Shown: positions 1-9,434, numbered from the stretch's first letter. The stretch: DNA of 64,000 bases from Lancefieldella rimae ATCC 49626 (GCF_000174015.1 NZ_ACFE01000003.1:182148-246147), one strand, 5' to 3'. The notes: generated from the sequence alone by a model not told the origin. Numbers and translations are program-made.

Positions 1-1734
1 ACAGGCAAGACGGAACACTTTGTGCGGGCTTGAGCCGTGGCGGAGTACGTGATACAGGAAGAAATCATGAAGCTCATAAGGACCTACAAGATCTTCGGTT
101 TTTTGGTCGATTGAACCGTCTGCGTTTGCAGGAAGGAGCTCGGGGCTGACCGGCGTATCCAAAACGTCATACAAAATATCTGCTGCATCTTTTTCATCGG
201 TCTGCATATATGAATCGGCGCAATAGTGAACAAGATGGCGCACAAGCGTCTTGGGCACCGATGCATTTACGCCATACATAGACATCTGATCGCCATTGTA
301 GGTGGCCCATCCAAGTGCCAGCTCAGATAAATCACCGGTGCCAATAACCATACCGCGCACCTGATTTGCAACGTCCATAAGTATCTGAGTGCGCTCACGA
401 GCCTGAGCGTTTTCATACGTCACATCATGGTTTGCTTCATCATGACCAATGTCAATAAAATGCTGGCGAACGGCAGCCGTAATGGAAATCTCGCGCAGCT
501 CGGCACCAAGGGTGCGAGCCAGCCTGACCGCATTGGTATACGTGCGGTCCGTAGTGCCAAAGCCGGGCATGGTAACCGCAACGATGCCTCCTCGATCAAG
601 ACCAAGCTGATCAAAGGCACGTACCGTTACCAAAAGAGCAAGCGTAGAGTCAAGACCCCCCGAGATACCAACGACAACACGTTGAGAGCCGGTATGCGCA
701 AGGCGGGTTGCCAAGCCATGCGCCTGGATACTCAACACTTCTTCGCAGCGCTCAGCTCGACGATCGTCGCTTGCCGGCACAAATGGACGAGGATCGACAA
801 ACCGCGTCAGTTTTGTCATGTCCTCAAAGTCGAGCGCAACGTAGGTAACAATATGCCTGGCATCTTCCGGGCTCGGAGCAACAAAGAATGTCGAGAGCCG
901 ACGGCGTTCAGCGACAAGTGAGGCTACGTCAATTTCCGACACCGCAATACCGTCCGTAAAACAGCCCGTATCGGCCAATATATGGCCATTTTCACATATA
1001 AGGTTATGTCCAGAGAAGACCAAATCCGTAGTTGATTCTCCCTCACCCGAACCCGCATACAGGTACCCGCACACAAGACGTGCGGATTGATTTGACACGA
1101 GACTGCGGCGATATTCCGCCTTACCAGCTATGGCAGGTGAGGCACTCAGGTTACATATAAGCGTAGCTCCCGCCATGGCATGAGCAACCGAAGGAGGATT
1201 AGCTACCCAAAGGTCCTCGCAAATCTCAGCGGCAACTACCAATTCCGGCAACGACTCACAAGAAAAGAGTTGATTGGCTCCGAAAGGAATCTCGCCAAAT
1301 ATACTAAAGTCAACGCTTGTTACGACCTCAGGACCAGCCGTGAAATGGCGACCTTCATAAAACTCGTTGTACATGGGGATATTTTGCTTAGGCACAAGTC
1401 CCAGCACTTCTCCGCCGTACAACACCGCAGCACAATTGTAGAGCTTTGATGCCACTCGCACGGGAAGACCCACCAAAACCAGCGCGTCCACATCAAAGGT
1501 GTGTAGCGCAATGGATGCAAGGCCACTTTCTGCCGCATCTAAGAGCTCGTCTTGCCAAAAAAGATCTTCGCAGGTATATCCTGTAATACAAAGCTCCGGA
1601 AGCACTATTACCCGTGCCTCATGCTCAGCATAGGCCTTCTTGATTGAGCTGAGACAGGACTCCACATTGTACGTAACGTCAGCCACACGTACTTTTGGTG
1701 TTATGGCGGCTACTTTTACAAATCCGTCTTGCAT
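1..1734 (-). CDS. nadE: Glutamine-dependent NAD+ synthase, 3' end beyond window
   Basis: Converts nicotinic acid adenine dinucleotide to NAD+ with glutamine-derived ammonia and ATP, in the cytoplasm. The frame is open from ATG 1734 to base 1 (578 codons), so the C-terminus is outside the window. The N-terminal nitrilase (glutaminase) domain shows PELCITGYTCEDLFW (glutamate region) and EICEDLWV (nucleophile cysteine). The synthetase half has the PP-loop SGGLDSTLALL, and the last visible residues include HDFFLYHVLRHG, as in the NadE C-terminal region. AGGGGAG lies just upstream of the ATG and supports this start. It follows the t6A fusion gene on the same strand with an 88-bp gap. Family assignment is secure from the motifs. 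Confidence 0.95.
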   Translation of the reverse strand, partial: MQDGFVKVAAITPKVRVADVTYNVESCLSSIKKAYAEHEARVIVLPELCITGYTCEDLFWQDELLDAAESGLASIALHTFDVDALVLVGLPVRVASKLYNCAAVLYGGEVLGLVPKQNIPMYNEFYEGRHFTAGPEVVTSVDFSIFGEIPFGANQLFSCESLPELVVAAEICEDLWVANPPSVAHAMAGATLICNLSASPAIAGKAEYRRSLVSNQSARLVCGYLYAGSGEGESTTDLVFSGHNLICENGHILADTGCFTDGIAVSEIDVASLVAERRRLSTFFVAPSPEDARHIVTYVALDFEDMTKLTRFVDPRPFVPASDDRRAERCEEVLSIQAHGLATRLAHTGSQRVVVGISGGLDSTLALLVTVRAFDQLGLDRGGIVAVTMPGFGTTDRTYTNAVRLARTLGAELREISITAAVRQHFIDIGHDEANHDVTYENAQARERTQILMDVANQVRGMVIGTGDLSELALGWATYNGDQMSMYGVNASVPKTLVRHLVHYCADSYMQTDEKDAADILYDVLDTPVSPELLPANADGSIDQKTEDLVGPYELHDFFLYHVLRHGSSPHKVFRLAC

Positions 1735-1822
1735 ATTCTCCCCTATCCGGTGAAGTTCTTCTCGCCCGTGCGCACTTATTTTGTCCTCACACAACTTCCC
1801 TAAAACAGGACTTTGCCTTATC

Positions 1823-4273
1823 TTACATGCCGCTCGGAATTACGGGAGCATCAACTGACGACCATTCTCCCAACGGCGCGTTTGGATTGGCGTCAAGCGT
1901 CAGAGGCGAGAAGTTCTGGGCTCGGTAGCTCCTCAGTGCCGCCACCGCAATCATGGCGGCGTTGTCTCCGCAGACTGACATCGGTGGCACGGTGACGCGA
2001 ACTCCCCGTTTGCCAAAGGCTTCCTTATACGCCGCGCGAAGTGCAGGGTTTGCAGCTACACCGCCGCCGACGCAGAAATCATGAACGCCCGTTTCTTCCA
2101 CTGCGCGCACTGCCTTTGCAACCTGCACGTCGACAACCGCTTGTTCAAACGAAGCCGCCAAATCCGGCAAGTTGATTGCTCTCCCTGCGCGATTCTCGGC
2201 TTCAATATATGTAATGACTGCCGTCTTCAATCCGGAAAGTGAGAACGAATAATCGCCACTGTGCAGCATGGCGCGGGGGAATCGGATGGCTTTGGGGTTA
2301 CCCTGTGCCGCAAGTTTGCTGATAACGGGACCGCCCGGATATCCAAGGCCAAGTGCCTTTGCCACCTTGTCAAAAGCCTCTCCCACCGCGTCATCAATGG
2401 TGGTTCCGAGAATGACATACTCTCCCCACGCGCGCACATGTACCAGCATGGTATTGCCACCGGAAACGAGACTCGCAATAAACGGCGGCGTGAGATCCGG
2501 CGTCTCAAACAGGTTGGCCAAAAGGTGACCTTCAAGATGGTGTACCGCAATGAGCGGCAGATTTGTGGATACGCAAAGACCCTTTGCAAACGCCACTCCC
2601 ACCACTAAGGCTCCGACAAGTCCTGGACCCGCCGTCACACCGATGGCCGAAAGATCCGAGGATACAAGCGTATCGCAGCCAAAATGTTTTCCGGCACGCG
2701 CAAGCGTCTCCTCAAACAGCCCCACAATGGCCTCGGTATGCTTGCGGGAGGCAATCTCGGGAACAACGCCTCCGAAACGTGCATGGAAATCAATCTGTGT
2801 TGCCACGACATTTGAACAGATCACACCATGAGAGTCGATGATTGCCATGGCGGTCTCATCGCAGGAGGATTCAATGGCAAGCACGAGATCGCCGGCCGCG
2901 CTGAGAGCGGCCTTGGTTTTATCAGAGCGCTTTGCCGCCACCAGTGGCCACGGACGGATGGAGGCTTGAGGTTCCGGATTGCGCGTGGCAAAAACGGTCT
3001 GTGTCGTAAGCGGTAAATCAGCCTTCATGAGAAGCGCCGCAACATCCGGTGCATAATATCCGGGACGAACCCCTGTCTTCTCAAAGCCAAGGTATTCATA
3101 CAGCTTTTGAGCGGCCTCGTTATTCTCGGCAACTTCAAGTACCGCGGTATGCGCCCCAAGCATTTGCGCATCATAGGCAACACGCTCCACCAGCTTCGAC
3201 GCAATACCCTCGCGACGCCTTTGGCCGTCAACCACCACCTCTTCGATTTCAAACTCAGCACCGACAAGACGACCGCCCGCAAAGCCCACGGGAGTTCCGC
3301 GGTCGTGTGCAAGCCACCAGCTTCGATCCGGCCGTGTCAGTTCCTCATAAAAGCTCTTCTCGCTCCACGGAGTATGAGTCGTTCCTGCATATGTAAGCGC
3401 CTCGAGCTTGCTTACGCCTTTGAGATCATTGACCGACATCGGACGGAATTGCAGGTGAATATCGGCAAGTACGTCATCAACACCGGTCAGTGCAACGGTT
3501 GCAGGTTCCTTGAGACCAAGGCGCTGGCGTTCGGTTTCTTCCGCATCAGATAGACGCGTGTAGATGGGGAGCACAAGTGCCGGATCTCCATCGCCAAGCT
3601 CGTGTTCGGCAAGCGCGGCAGACCGAAGCAGGCCTTCTCCCGAGGGATACCACGCCTCTTCCGGCGCAAAAGTCGAGAAGCCCGCCTCCTCGAATTTAGT
3701 CAGGTACTTTTTGAGACCATTGCCGGTAAGCGTCAACTCTGCGTGATCGGCTCGTGCCGACCACTCTGCAATCGCCGCATCTACCTTAAGGACCGTCTCG
3801 GCGGGAAACGTGCGGTGTGCACCTTCATCATCAAGCAGGTATATACCGGGATACACCTCACCACGCATGGCATCTCCAGCGACAGCCAGCTTGCCGCGAA
3901 TCCCATCTTTCCAGGCGGACCATGCCATCGCATCAAGTGCAGAAGCGCCAAAGAGCGGAAGTCCTGCTCCGCAGGCAATGCCTTTTGCGGTTGCAACACC
4001 AATGCGCACGCCCGTAAACGAACCCGGCCCTCGGCCGACAAGCACCGCATCAACGTCCGACATACCACAACCGACCTTGGTAAGCACTTCTCGAACCGAC
4101 CCCACAAGTTCAACATTGGCCTGGCGTCGACAGAGATGGTCTGCCGAAGCAAGAATCTCAAGAGCCGCGCCCCCCAATTTCAGAGGTGTCCATCGCGCTA
4201 CGGCGCAAGCGAGCATATCAGTGGATGTATCAAACGCAAGGACTATGCGTGAATCTGAAGTATCTCTAAGCAT
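1823..4273 (-). CDS. tsaD: TsaB-RimI-TsaD triple fusion (t6A37 tRNA modification / ribosomal protein acetylation)
   Basis: One 816-residue chain holds three enzymes that are usually separate. Residues about 10-245 are TsaB (FDTSTDMLACAV, GRGPGSFTGVRIG). Residues about 272-418 are a GNAT acetyltransferase like RimI (acetyl-CoA loop QRRREGIASKL, then YEYLGFEKTG). Residues about 462-816 are TsaD (AIESSCDETA, metal site HHLEGH at 578-583, SGGNT, CGDNAAM). TsaB and TsaD act with TsaE and TsaC to put threonylcarbamoyl on A37 of ANN-decoding tRNAs; RimI acetylates ribosomal protein S18. Linkers at about 245-272 and 420-460 are Pro/Ala-rich. The ribosome-binding site is weak (GAAGAG), so the start could be slightly downstream. 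The fusion fixes TsaB:TsaD at 1:1. Confidence 0.95.
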   Translation of the reverse strand: MLRDTSDSRIVLAFDTSTDMLACAVARWTPLKLGGAALEILASADHLCRRQANVELVGSVREVLTKVGCGMSDVDAVLVGRGPGSFTGVRIGVATAKGIACGAGLPLFGASALDAMAWSAWKDGIRGKLAVAGDAMRGEVYPGIYLLDDEGAHRTFPAETVLKVDAAIAEWSARADHAELTLTGNGLKKYLTKFEEAGFSTFAPEEAWYPSGEGLLRSAALAEHELGDGDPALVLPIYTRLSDAEETERQRLGLKEPATVALTGVDDVLADIHLQFRPMSVNDLKGVSKLEALTYAGTTHTPWSEKSFYEELTRPDRSWWLAHDRGTPVGFAGGRLVGAEFEIEEVVVDGQRRREGIASKLVERVAYDAQMLGAHTAVLEVAENNEAAQKLYEYLGFEKTGVRPGYYAPDVAALLMKADLPLTTQTVFATRNPEPQASIRPWPLVAAKRSDKTKAALSAAGDLVLAIESSCDETAMAIIDSHGVICSNVVATQIDFHARFGGVVPEIASRKHTEAIVGLFEETLARAGKHFGCDTLVSSDLSAIGVTAGPGLVGALVVGVAFAKGLCVSTNLPLIAVHHLEGHLLANLFETPDLTPPFIASLVSGGNTMLVHVRAWGEYVILGTTIDDAVGEAFDKVAKALGLGYPGGPVISKLAAQGNPKAIRFPRAMLHSGDYSFSLSGLKTAVITYIEAENRAGRAINLPDLAASFEQAVVDVQVAKAVRAVEETGVHDFCVGGGVAANPALRAAYKEAFGKRGVRVTVPPMSVCGDNAAMIAVAALRSYRAQNFSPLTLDANPNAPLGEWSSVDAPVIPSGM

Positions 4274-4309
4274 TCAAGCTCTTCTCGACAGGAAATATAC
4301 CGTGCAATA

Positions 4310-4630
4310 CTATACGCCACATGGAGACTCTCTAAACAACTTCGCATAATCTTGGCTTCCGTGAAAAACGCTAAGTATCACGATTGTTCCGTCTAATACC
4401 CTGTAGAGAAGAACATACTTGCCAGCGAGACAGGAATGAATATCAACGGCAGCCAATTCTTTGATATGAGACTTACCGTAATCGATCACTCCGCTCTCCA
4501 AAAGCTTGATTTGGTTACGAAGATTCTCCAGAAACCGATTTGCCGCCGCTGGACCAAGCTTCTTAAGGTAAAACGTTATCTCGTGAATCTGGCGACGGGC
4601 TGTTTTGGTAAATCTAATCTCATAGGTCAT
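4310..4630 (-). CDS. RelE/ParE-family toxin
   Basis: A 106-residue basic protein of the RelE/ParE superfamily, probably an mRNA interferase or gyrase poison. The N-terminal pattern YEIRFTKTARRQIHEI and the C-terminal YVLLYRVLDGTIVILSVFHGSQD give the family's helix pair followed by a beta sheet. It overlaps the upstream antitoxin frame by 11 bases, so the pair is translationally coupled. The t6A fusion gene begins 36 bases downstream on the same strand and may receive read-through. Whether it behaves as RelE (ribosome-dependent RNase) or ParE (gyrase) cannot be decided from sequence alone. Confidence 0.85.
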   Translation of the reverse strand: MTYEIRFTKTARRQIHEITFYLKKLGPAAANRFLENLRNQIKLLESGVIDYGKSHIKELAAVDIHSCLAGKYVLLYRVLDGTIVILSVFHGSQDYAKLFRESPCGV

Positions 4631-4901
4631 ACTTTTCCCTTAATTCATCAAGTACATCAAAGGCATTGTATGTTTCTCCTTTTCTGAGCTCATCATCAGA
4701 AGCCAGCAAACTTGCAAAAAGGTGGGCTTTTTCCTTATTAATCTCAAGCTCGTCTTGCAGGGTGTCATAATCTTCCGCACGCATAACTACAAGCTCGCTA
4801 TAACCGTTCTTAGTCACGGTAATGGGTTCATTCGAGCTCTGGACTAACTTGAGGAATTGGGCGGTATCTCTCATGTCTTTTATCGGAACGCACGTTGCCA
4901 T
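4620..4901 (-). CDS. Phd/YefM-family antitoxin
   Basis: Antitoxin partner of the toxin at 4310-4630. The Phd/YefM fold is indicated by VPIKDMRDTAQFLKLVQ, then ITVTKNGYSELVVMRAEDYD, with a charged C-terminal toxin-binding tail. Two ATGs are possible. The one at 4910 sits directly against GGGAGG with no spacer, whereas ATG 4901 has a 9-base spacer, so 4901 is chosen (93 residues, starting MATCVPIKDM). A -10-like TATAAT lies at about 4940-4945 and a perfect palindrome lies between promoter and start, the usual arrangement for autorepression. Confidence 0.85.
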   Translation of the reverse strand: MATCVPIKDMRDTAQFLKLVQSSNEPITVTKNGYSELVVMRAEDYDTLQDELEINKEKAHLFASLLASDDELRKGETYNAFDVLDELREKYDL

Positions 4902-4915
4902 ATAATCCATCCTCC

Positions 4916-4937
4916 CATAATTATGTACATAATTATG
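4916..4937. promoter_or_regulatory. Toxin-antitoxin autorepression operator (22-bp perfect palindrome)
   Basis: A perfect 22-bp palindrome, half-site CATAATTATGT, centred between bases 4926 and 4927. It sits between the TATAAT-like element at about 4940 and the antitoxin start. Phd/YefM antitoxins bind such palindromes and repress their own operon; that role is inferred here from position. Confidence 0.7.
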
Positions 4938-5060
4938 ATTATATCAGTATGGCTACGGCATTCCATCTCCTTTCTCTACTGAACCTTCTTAAGGTAAGAA
5001 GACAATATCCCTCCGAAAGAAAACCGACTCCCACTTTTTCTTAAAACCTAAAATTTTATT

Positions 5061-5091
5061 GTCAGATATCGGTCAAATATCTGTCAGATAC
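5061..5091 (-). promoter_or_regulatory. Triple direct repeat with 11-bp period (SARP-type site)
   Basis: Three copies of GTCARATA on the plus strand start at 5061, 5072 and 5083, exactly 11 bp apart. Read on the minus strand they are TATYTGAC, pointing toward the toxin-antitoxin operon about 160 bp downstream and followed closely by TAAAAT. The same motif and spacing recur upstream of the BTAD regulator near 63042-63072. Heptad-like direct repeats on one helical turn are the known binding pattern of SARP-type regulators; the link to this regulator is inferred. Confidence 0.5.
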
Positions 5092-5093
5092 GA

Positions 5094-5585
5094 CTATCTT
5101 TTTGTAGATTGCTCAAATTCGACAACCTGCTCTATTTTCCTGGCCACCGCTTCCAGGCCGAGAAGATCTTCTTCGCCAAAGCGTCCTCTCGTTGGGCTAT
5201 CAATATCCAGCACACCGACAACGCTGCCTTTAACTTTCAGCGGTACTACAACCTCAGAGTTTGACGCAGCATCACATGCAATATGACCGGGGAATTTGTG
5301 AACATCTTCTACCAGCTGGCTCTTCTCCGTTTCGGCTGCCGTCCCGCAGACTCCTTTCCCAAACGGAATGCGCACGCAAGCTACGTTTCCCTGAAAGGGG
5401 CCCAAACGAAGCTCAGGTACACCATCGCTGCCTGTATCAGAATCCATCAGATAAAAGCCAGCCCAATTAATATCTTCAAGCGCACCCCACAAGAGCGCAG
5501 CGGTATTTGCGAGCACAGGAAGCCAATGTGCGTCAATTTCTGCAAGCTCTTCAATTTGTTGAGCAAGTAACGTATAGTCTGGCAT
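5094..5585 (-). CDS. msrC: Free methionine-(R)-sulfoxide reductase (GAF domain)
   Basis: A 163-residue single GAF-domain protein that reduces free methionine-R-sulfoxide with thioredoxin-type electrons. All three redox cysteines of the family are present in context: NVACVRIPFGKGVCGTAA holds two and GHIACDAASNSEVVVPL the third. The fold signature NWAGFYLMD and the C-terminal GVLDIDSP are also typical, and length matches the family. A strong hairpin terminator for glgP lies immediately upstream of its ribosome-binding site (AGGAG), so it probably has its own promoter inside that short gap or depends on read-through. Confidence 0.93.
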   Translation of the reverse strand: MPDYTLLAQQIEELAEIDAHWLPVLANTAALLWGALEDINWAGFYLMDSDTGSDGVPELRLGPFQGNVACVRIPFGKGVCGTAAETEKSQLVEDVHKFPGHIACDAASNSEVVVPLKVKGSVVGVLDIDSPTRGRFGEEDLLGLEAVARKIEQVVEFEQSTKR

Positions 5586-5601
5586 TTCAAATCTCCTAAA
5601 A

Positions 5602-5627
5602 CGGCGCCGGGAAAATTCCCAGCGCCG
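5602..5627 (-). terminator. Intrinsic terminator of the glycogen/maltodextrin operon
   Basis: Near-perfect 12-bp stem (5602-5613 with 5616-5627, one mismatch) built on CGGCGC..GCGCCG. On the minus strand it is followed by TTTTAGG. It lies 50 bp past the glgP stop and just before msrC. Confidence 0.75.
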
Positions 5628-5676
5628 AAACTTACCGCATACAACTATTGCATCTCAAATAAACTTAGGTCAGACC

Positions 5677-7941
5677 TTACTTATCTGCCTGAAGGTGCCA
5701 AATCTCGTCATTGTATTCGGCAATCGTACGATCACTTGAGAACTTACCTGCCATTGCGATATTTACCAGTGATTTCTTAAGCCAAAGCTTACGGTCCTCA
5801 TAGTCCGAATACACCAGCTCCTTCTCCTGGATGTACTCTTCAAGGTCAAGCAACGCCATGAACCAGTCTTTGGACGTAAGGTCATCGTGAAGGCGCTGCA
5901 AGCGCTCAGCATTGCCCGTAGCCATGAACTGGGGATTTGTAATAAAGTCAACAAGTAACTTAATCCCAGGCTTCAAATAATACGCATGAGCATTATATGA
6001 GCCGTCGGCATAGAGCTTAACTACCTCATCGCTTGACGCGCCAAAGGTGTAGATATTATCGTCACCCACAAGCTCTGCAATCTCAACGTTGGCGCCATCA
6101 ATGGTGCACAGGGTTACCGCACCGTTGAGCATGAACTTCATGTTGGAAGTACCGGATGCCTCTTTGGATGCCAATGAAATCTGCTCTGAGATGTCAGCTG
6201 CAGGAATGATACGTTCGGCTGCCGTCACATTATAGTTCTCAATCATAATGACCTGAAGATATGGAGCAACGTCCGGATCGTTTGCAATCCACTCACCCAA
6301 AGTCAAAATCAGATGGATGATATCTTGGGCAATTACGTAAGCAGGAGCCGCCTTACCGCCAAAGATAACCGTTATAGGGCGCTCGGGAATATTGCCGTTT
6401 TTGATATCCAAATACTTCCAAATGAGATAAAGCGCGAGCATCTGCTGACGCTTATACTCGTGGATACGTTTCACCTGAACGTCTACGATTGAGCCATCAA
6501 GCACCTGTGCGCCTTGATTGAACTTGAGGAAGTCCCGCATAACCTGCTTTGCATCATCCTTGATGGCGGCAAGCTGTTCAAGCACTTCATCGTCATCGGC
6601 AAACTTCAAAAGTCCGCTCACGTCTCCCGTATGGCGCCATTCGGTACCCAACAACGTATCGAGAAGAACCGCAAGCTCCGGATTACATCCCATAAGCCAA
6701 CGGCGGAACGTAATACCGTTCGTCTTATTGGAGAACTTCTCGGGATAAATGTCGTAGAAAGGCTTGAGCTCGCTCTCTTCCAAAATCTTAGTATGCAGCG
6801 CCGCAACGCCGTTGATGCTGTAGCCGTAGTGAATGGCCAGGTGAGCCATGTGCACCTTACCGTCGATGATGATCTGTACGGCAGGGTCATCAAACTCGGC
6901 ACGTGTGAGCTCGTCAAGTTTTTTGATAATAGCGGCAATCTTAGGAGAAACCTCTTCCAAAAATTCCAGCGGCCATTTCTCAAGTGCCTCAGCAAGAATT
7001 GTATGGTTGGTGTAGGCAACCATTGAGCGCACAATGGAAACTGCCTCATCAAACGCAATGTCATGATCTTCCGTCAGAATGCGGATAAGCTCAGGGATAA
7101 CCATGGTTGGATGCGTATCATTAATCTGAATAACTGCATACTCCGCTAAGTCATGCAAATTGCATCCACGCGAAATTGCTTCCTTCACAATAAGCTGGGC
7201 AGCATTGGAAACCATAAAGTACTGCTGATATACACGAAGCAGCTGACCATTCCTATCGGAATCATCAGGATACAAGAAGAGCGTGAGGTTCTTCTTCAGC
7301 TCCGTCTTATCAAAACCAATGGAATTGTCAGGCACCAAAGAATCATCAATGCTCTCAAGATCAAAGAGGCGTAGGCGATTCTTCTTTGGACGCTCATAGC
7401 CCAACACATCAATCGAGAAGAGCTTGGAAGTCACAGAAAAACTCCCGAACTCAACGGTAAATGAAGTGTTTTCGTCACGCAGCCATCCCTCACGGTCAAG
7501 CCAACCATCAGGCATGGTTGTCTGCTGATTGTCTACAAACTTCTGGTGGAAAAGGCCAAAGTGGTAATTGAGGCCCACACCATCTCCGGGAAGCCCCAAT
7601 GTTGCCATGGAATCGATAAAGCATGCGGCCAAACGTCCAAGACCACCATTGCCAAGAGACGGCTCAACTTCATTTTCCTCAACCTTATTGAGATCATGGC
7701 CCGCCTCAGCAAGCTGCTGCTTAGCCTCGTCATATAAGCCAAGGTTAATGAGGTTGTTGGTCAGAAGTTTACCAATCAAAAACTCAGCAGAAATGTAGTA
7801 CAGACGCTTCTTTCCGGCATTCAGCGGAAGCTCTGCGCTCTTCTCGCTTACAACAGACATCAGCAGTTGATACACCGTTGCATCGTCAAGCTCGGCAAGC
7901 GAACGACCATATTTCTGACGAGAGAGCTCATCCAAGTTCAT
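5677..7941 (-). CDS. glgP: Glycogen/maltodextrin phosphorylase
   Basis: A 754-residue glycosyltransferase family 35 enzyme that releases glucose-1-phosphate from alpha-1,4-glucans. The pyridoxal phosphate lysine lies in EASGTSNMKFMLNG, followed by TIDGANVEI. The N-terminal SLGNGGLGRLAACF and the VFGGKAAPAY region are also diagnostic. The protein is somewhat shorter than E. coli GlgP, as in many Gram-positive maltodextrin phosphorylases. Its ATG overlaps the malQ stop by one base (TAATG), so the two are coupled. It is the last gene of the sugar operon and closes with a strong terminator. Confidence 0.97.
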   Translation of the reverse strand: MNLDELSRQKYGRSLAELDDATVYQLLMSVVSEKSAELPLNAGKKRLYYISAEFLIGKLLTNNLINLGLYDEAKQQLAEAGHDLNKVEENEVEPSLGNGGLGRLAACFIDSMATLGLPGDGVGLNYHFGLFHQKFVDNQQTTMPDGWLDREGWLRDENTSFTVEFGSFSVTSKLFSIDVLGYERPKKNRLRLFDLESIDDSLVPDNSIGFDKTELKKNLTLFLYPDDSDRNGQLLRVYQQYFMVSNAAQLIVKEAISRGCNLHDLAEYAVIQINDTHPTMVIPELIRILTEDHDIAFDEAVSIVRSMVAYTNHTILAEALEKWPLEFLEEVSPKIAAIIKKLDELTRAEFDDPAVQIIIDGKVHMAHLAIHYGYSINGVAALHTKILEESELKPFYDIYPEKFSNKTNGITFRRWLMGCNPELAVLLDTLLGTEWRHTGDVSGLLKFADDDEVLEQLAAIKDDAKQVMRDFLKFNQGAQVLDGSIVDVQVKRIHEYKRQQMLALYLIWKYLDIKNGNIPERPITVIFGGKAAPAYVIAQDIIHLILTLGEWIANDPDVAPYLQVIMIENYNVTAAERIIPAADISEQISLASKEASGTSNMKFMLNGAVTLCTIDGANVEIAELVGDDNIYTFGASSDEVVKLYADGSYNAHAYYLKPGIKLLVDFITNPQFMATGNAERLQRLHDDLTSKDWFMALLDLEEYIQEKELVYSDYEDRKLWLKKSLVNIAMAGKFSSDRTIAEYNDEIWHLQADK

Positions 7942-9434
7942 TATTTGTCCCCCTTAGGAACCCTAAAATAGGTCTCAGTAATCGTGCGTAAATAATCTTC
8001 GGTATGACGGGTGATGGCACCGCGTTGCATACGCCAACACCAGTTTCCCCCTAATGTTGCAGGAGTATTCATACGGGATTCATCTCCAAGACCAAGCAAG
8101 TCTTGCATCGTGTGAATGCAGGTATTACTTACTGAAGCTGCAATACCGCGACCCAAAGCCTCACTTACCGGCTCGTCCTCCGCACGGTGCAGATAGAGAT
8201 CAACCTGTTCCCGCTCACGAGGTGTTGCCGTATTCTCATACCAGCCACGACCTGTCTGGTTATCATGCGTACCGACATACGCCACCGTATTAGGTTTGTA
8301 GTTATGCGGCAAATCACCCGCATCACGTTCTCCATTAAAACCACACTGAAGAACCTTCATACCGGGAAATCCGGTTTTCTCGCGCATATCGATAAGCTCT
8401 TGCGTCATCAGGCCTAAATCTTCAGCGATAATAGGCAGCTCTCCCAACTGACGCTTCAGCTCGTTAAAGAGATCGACATCGGGACCTTTTGTCCATGCGC
8501 CTCCGCGCGCATCGGGAGCGCCAAAAGGAACTTCCCAATAGGCTTCAAATCCACGGAAATGATCAATGCGCAGCACGTCATACAGCTCAAAACTCAACCG
8601 AATGCGCCACGCCCACCACGCGTAGTGGTTTTTCTTCATGTTCTCCCAGTTGTAGATTGGGTTCCCCCAATACTGACCGGTTGAAGAAAAATGATCGGGA
8701 GGAGTTCCGGCAACAGTTATGGGGTTGCCCTCTTCATCAATTTTAAAGAGCTCCGGCTGTGCCCACATTTCAACCGAATCCCGTGATACATAAATGGGAA
8801 GATCACCGATGATAAGAATCCCATGGTCATTGGCATAATCTTTGAGCTTCTCCCACTGCTTGAAGAAGAAGTACTGCGTCATCTTATGATACAGCAGCTT
8901 ATCTTGAAGTCGCGCCGCATATTCCTGGCTTTTCTGACCACGACGCTGATACTGGCGCGGCCATTCCCAAAATGCCCTCAGACCAAATGTCTCCTTGAGC
9001 GACATAAACTCCGCATACGGCTCAAGCCACTCTTTTTGTTTTGCGCAAAACGCCTTGAAATCGGATGGAGTATCAGATGCAAACCTCACAAAGGCTCGCT
9101 CCAAAAGATGTCGATGGCTCACAAAAAGCGTGCCGTAATCAACGCGGGTGGGATCAGAGCCAAAATTCAAATCGTCAAAGTCATGCTCTGTCAGATATCC
9201 AAGCTTTTTCAGCGCATCAAGATCAATAAAATAGGGATTGCCTGCAGCAGCCGAAAACGACTGGTAGGGAGAATCACCATAGCTGGTAGTTGTCAGTGGC
9301 AATACCTGCCAATAGCGCTGTTTCGTACGGGCGAGAAAATCGACAAACCGATACGCCTCCTGGCCAAAGGTGCCAATTCCATACGCATTGGGAAGAGATG
9401 AAACAGCCATAAGTACGCCGCTTGCTCGTTCCAT
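7941..9434 (-). CDS. malQ: 4-alpha-glucanotransferase (amylomaltase)
   Basis: Glycoside hydrolase family 77 enzyme that disproportionates maltodextrins, producing glucose and longer chains for GlgP. Motifs: ASGVLMAVSSLPNAYGIGTFG at the N-terminus, RIDHFRGFEAYWEVP with the nucleophile aspartate, IIAEDLGL with the acid/base glutamate, and GTHDNQTGRGW with the third catalytic aspartate. The chosen start ATG 9434 (497 residues) is preceded by AGAGGGG at good spacing; the frame remains open to 9500 but that extension has no ribosome-binding site. It sits between the msmX-type ATPase gene and glgP. Confidence 0.97.
   Translation of the reverse strand: MERASGVLMAVSSLPNAYGIGTFGQEAYRFVDFLARTKQRYWQVLPLTTTSYGDSPYQSFSAAAGNPYFIDLDALKKLGYLTEHDFDDLNFGSDPTRVDYGTLFVSHRHLLERAFVRFASDTPSDFKAFCAKQKEWLEPYAEFMSLKETFGLRAFWEWPRQYQRRGQKSQEYAARLQDKLLYHKMTQYFFFKQWEKLKDYANDHGILIIGDLPIYVSRDSVEMWAQPELFKIDEEGNPITVAGTPPDHFSSTGQYWGNPIYNWENMKKNHYAWWAWRIRLSFELYDVLRIDHFRGFEAYWEVPFGAPDARGGAWTKGPDVDLFNELKRQLGELPIIAEDLGLMTQELIDMREKTGFPGMKVLQCGFNGERDAGDLPHNYKPNTVAYVGTHDNQTGRGWYENTATPREREQVDLYLHRAEDEPVSEALGRGIAASVSNTCIHTMQDLLGLGDESRMNTPATLGGNWCWRMQRGAITRHTEDYLRTITETYFRVPKGDK

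Noticed and set aside
2227..2841. Several open frames of about 90-120 codons opposite or within the TsaD region
   Set aside because: Shadows of the t6A fusion gene, without ribosome-binding sites or protein-like composition.
4949..4984. Short frame with AAAGGAG touching its ATG in the toxin-antitoxin leader
   Set aside because: No spacer between ribosome-binding site and ATG, and it runs through the operator palindrome; no protein-like sequence.
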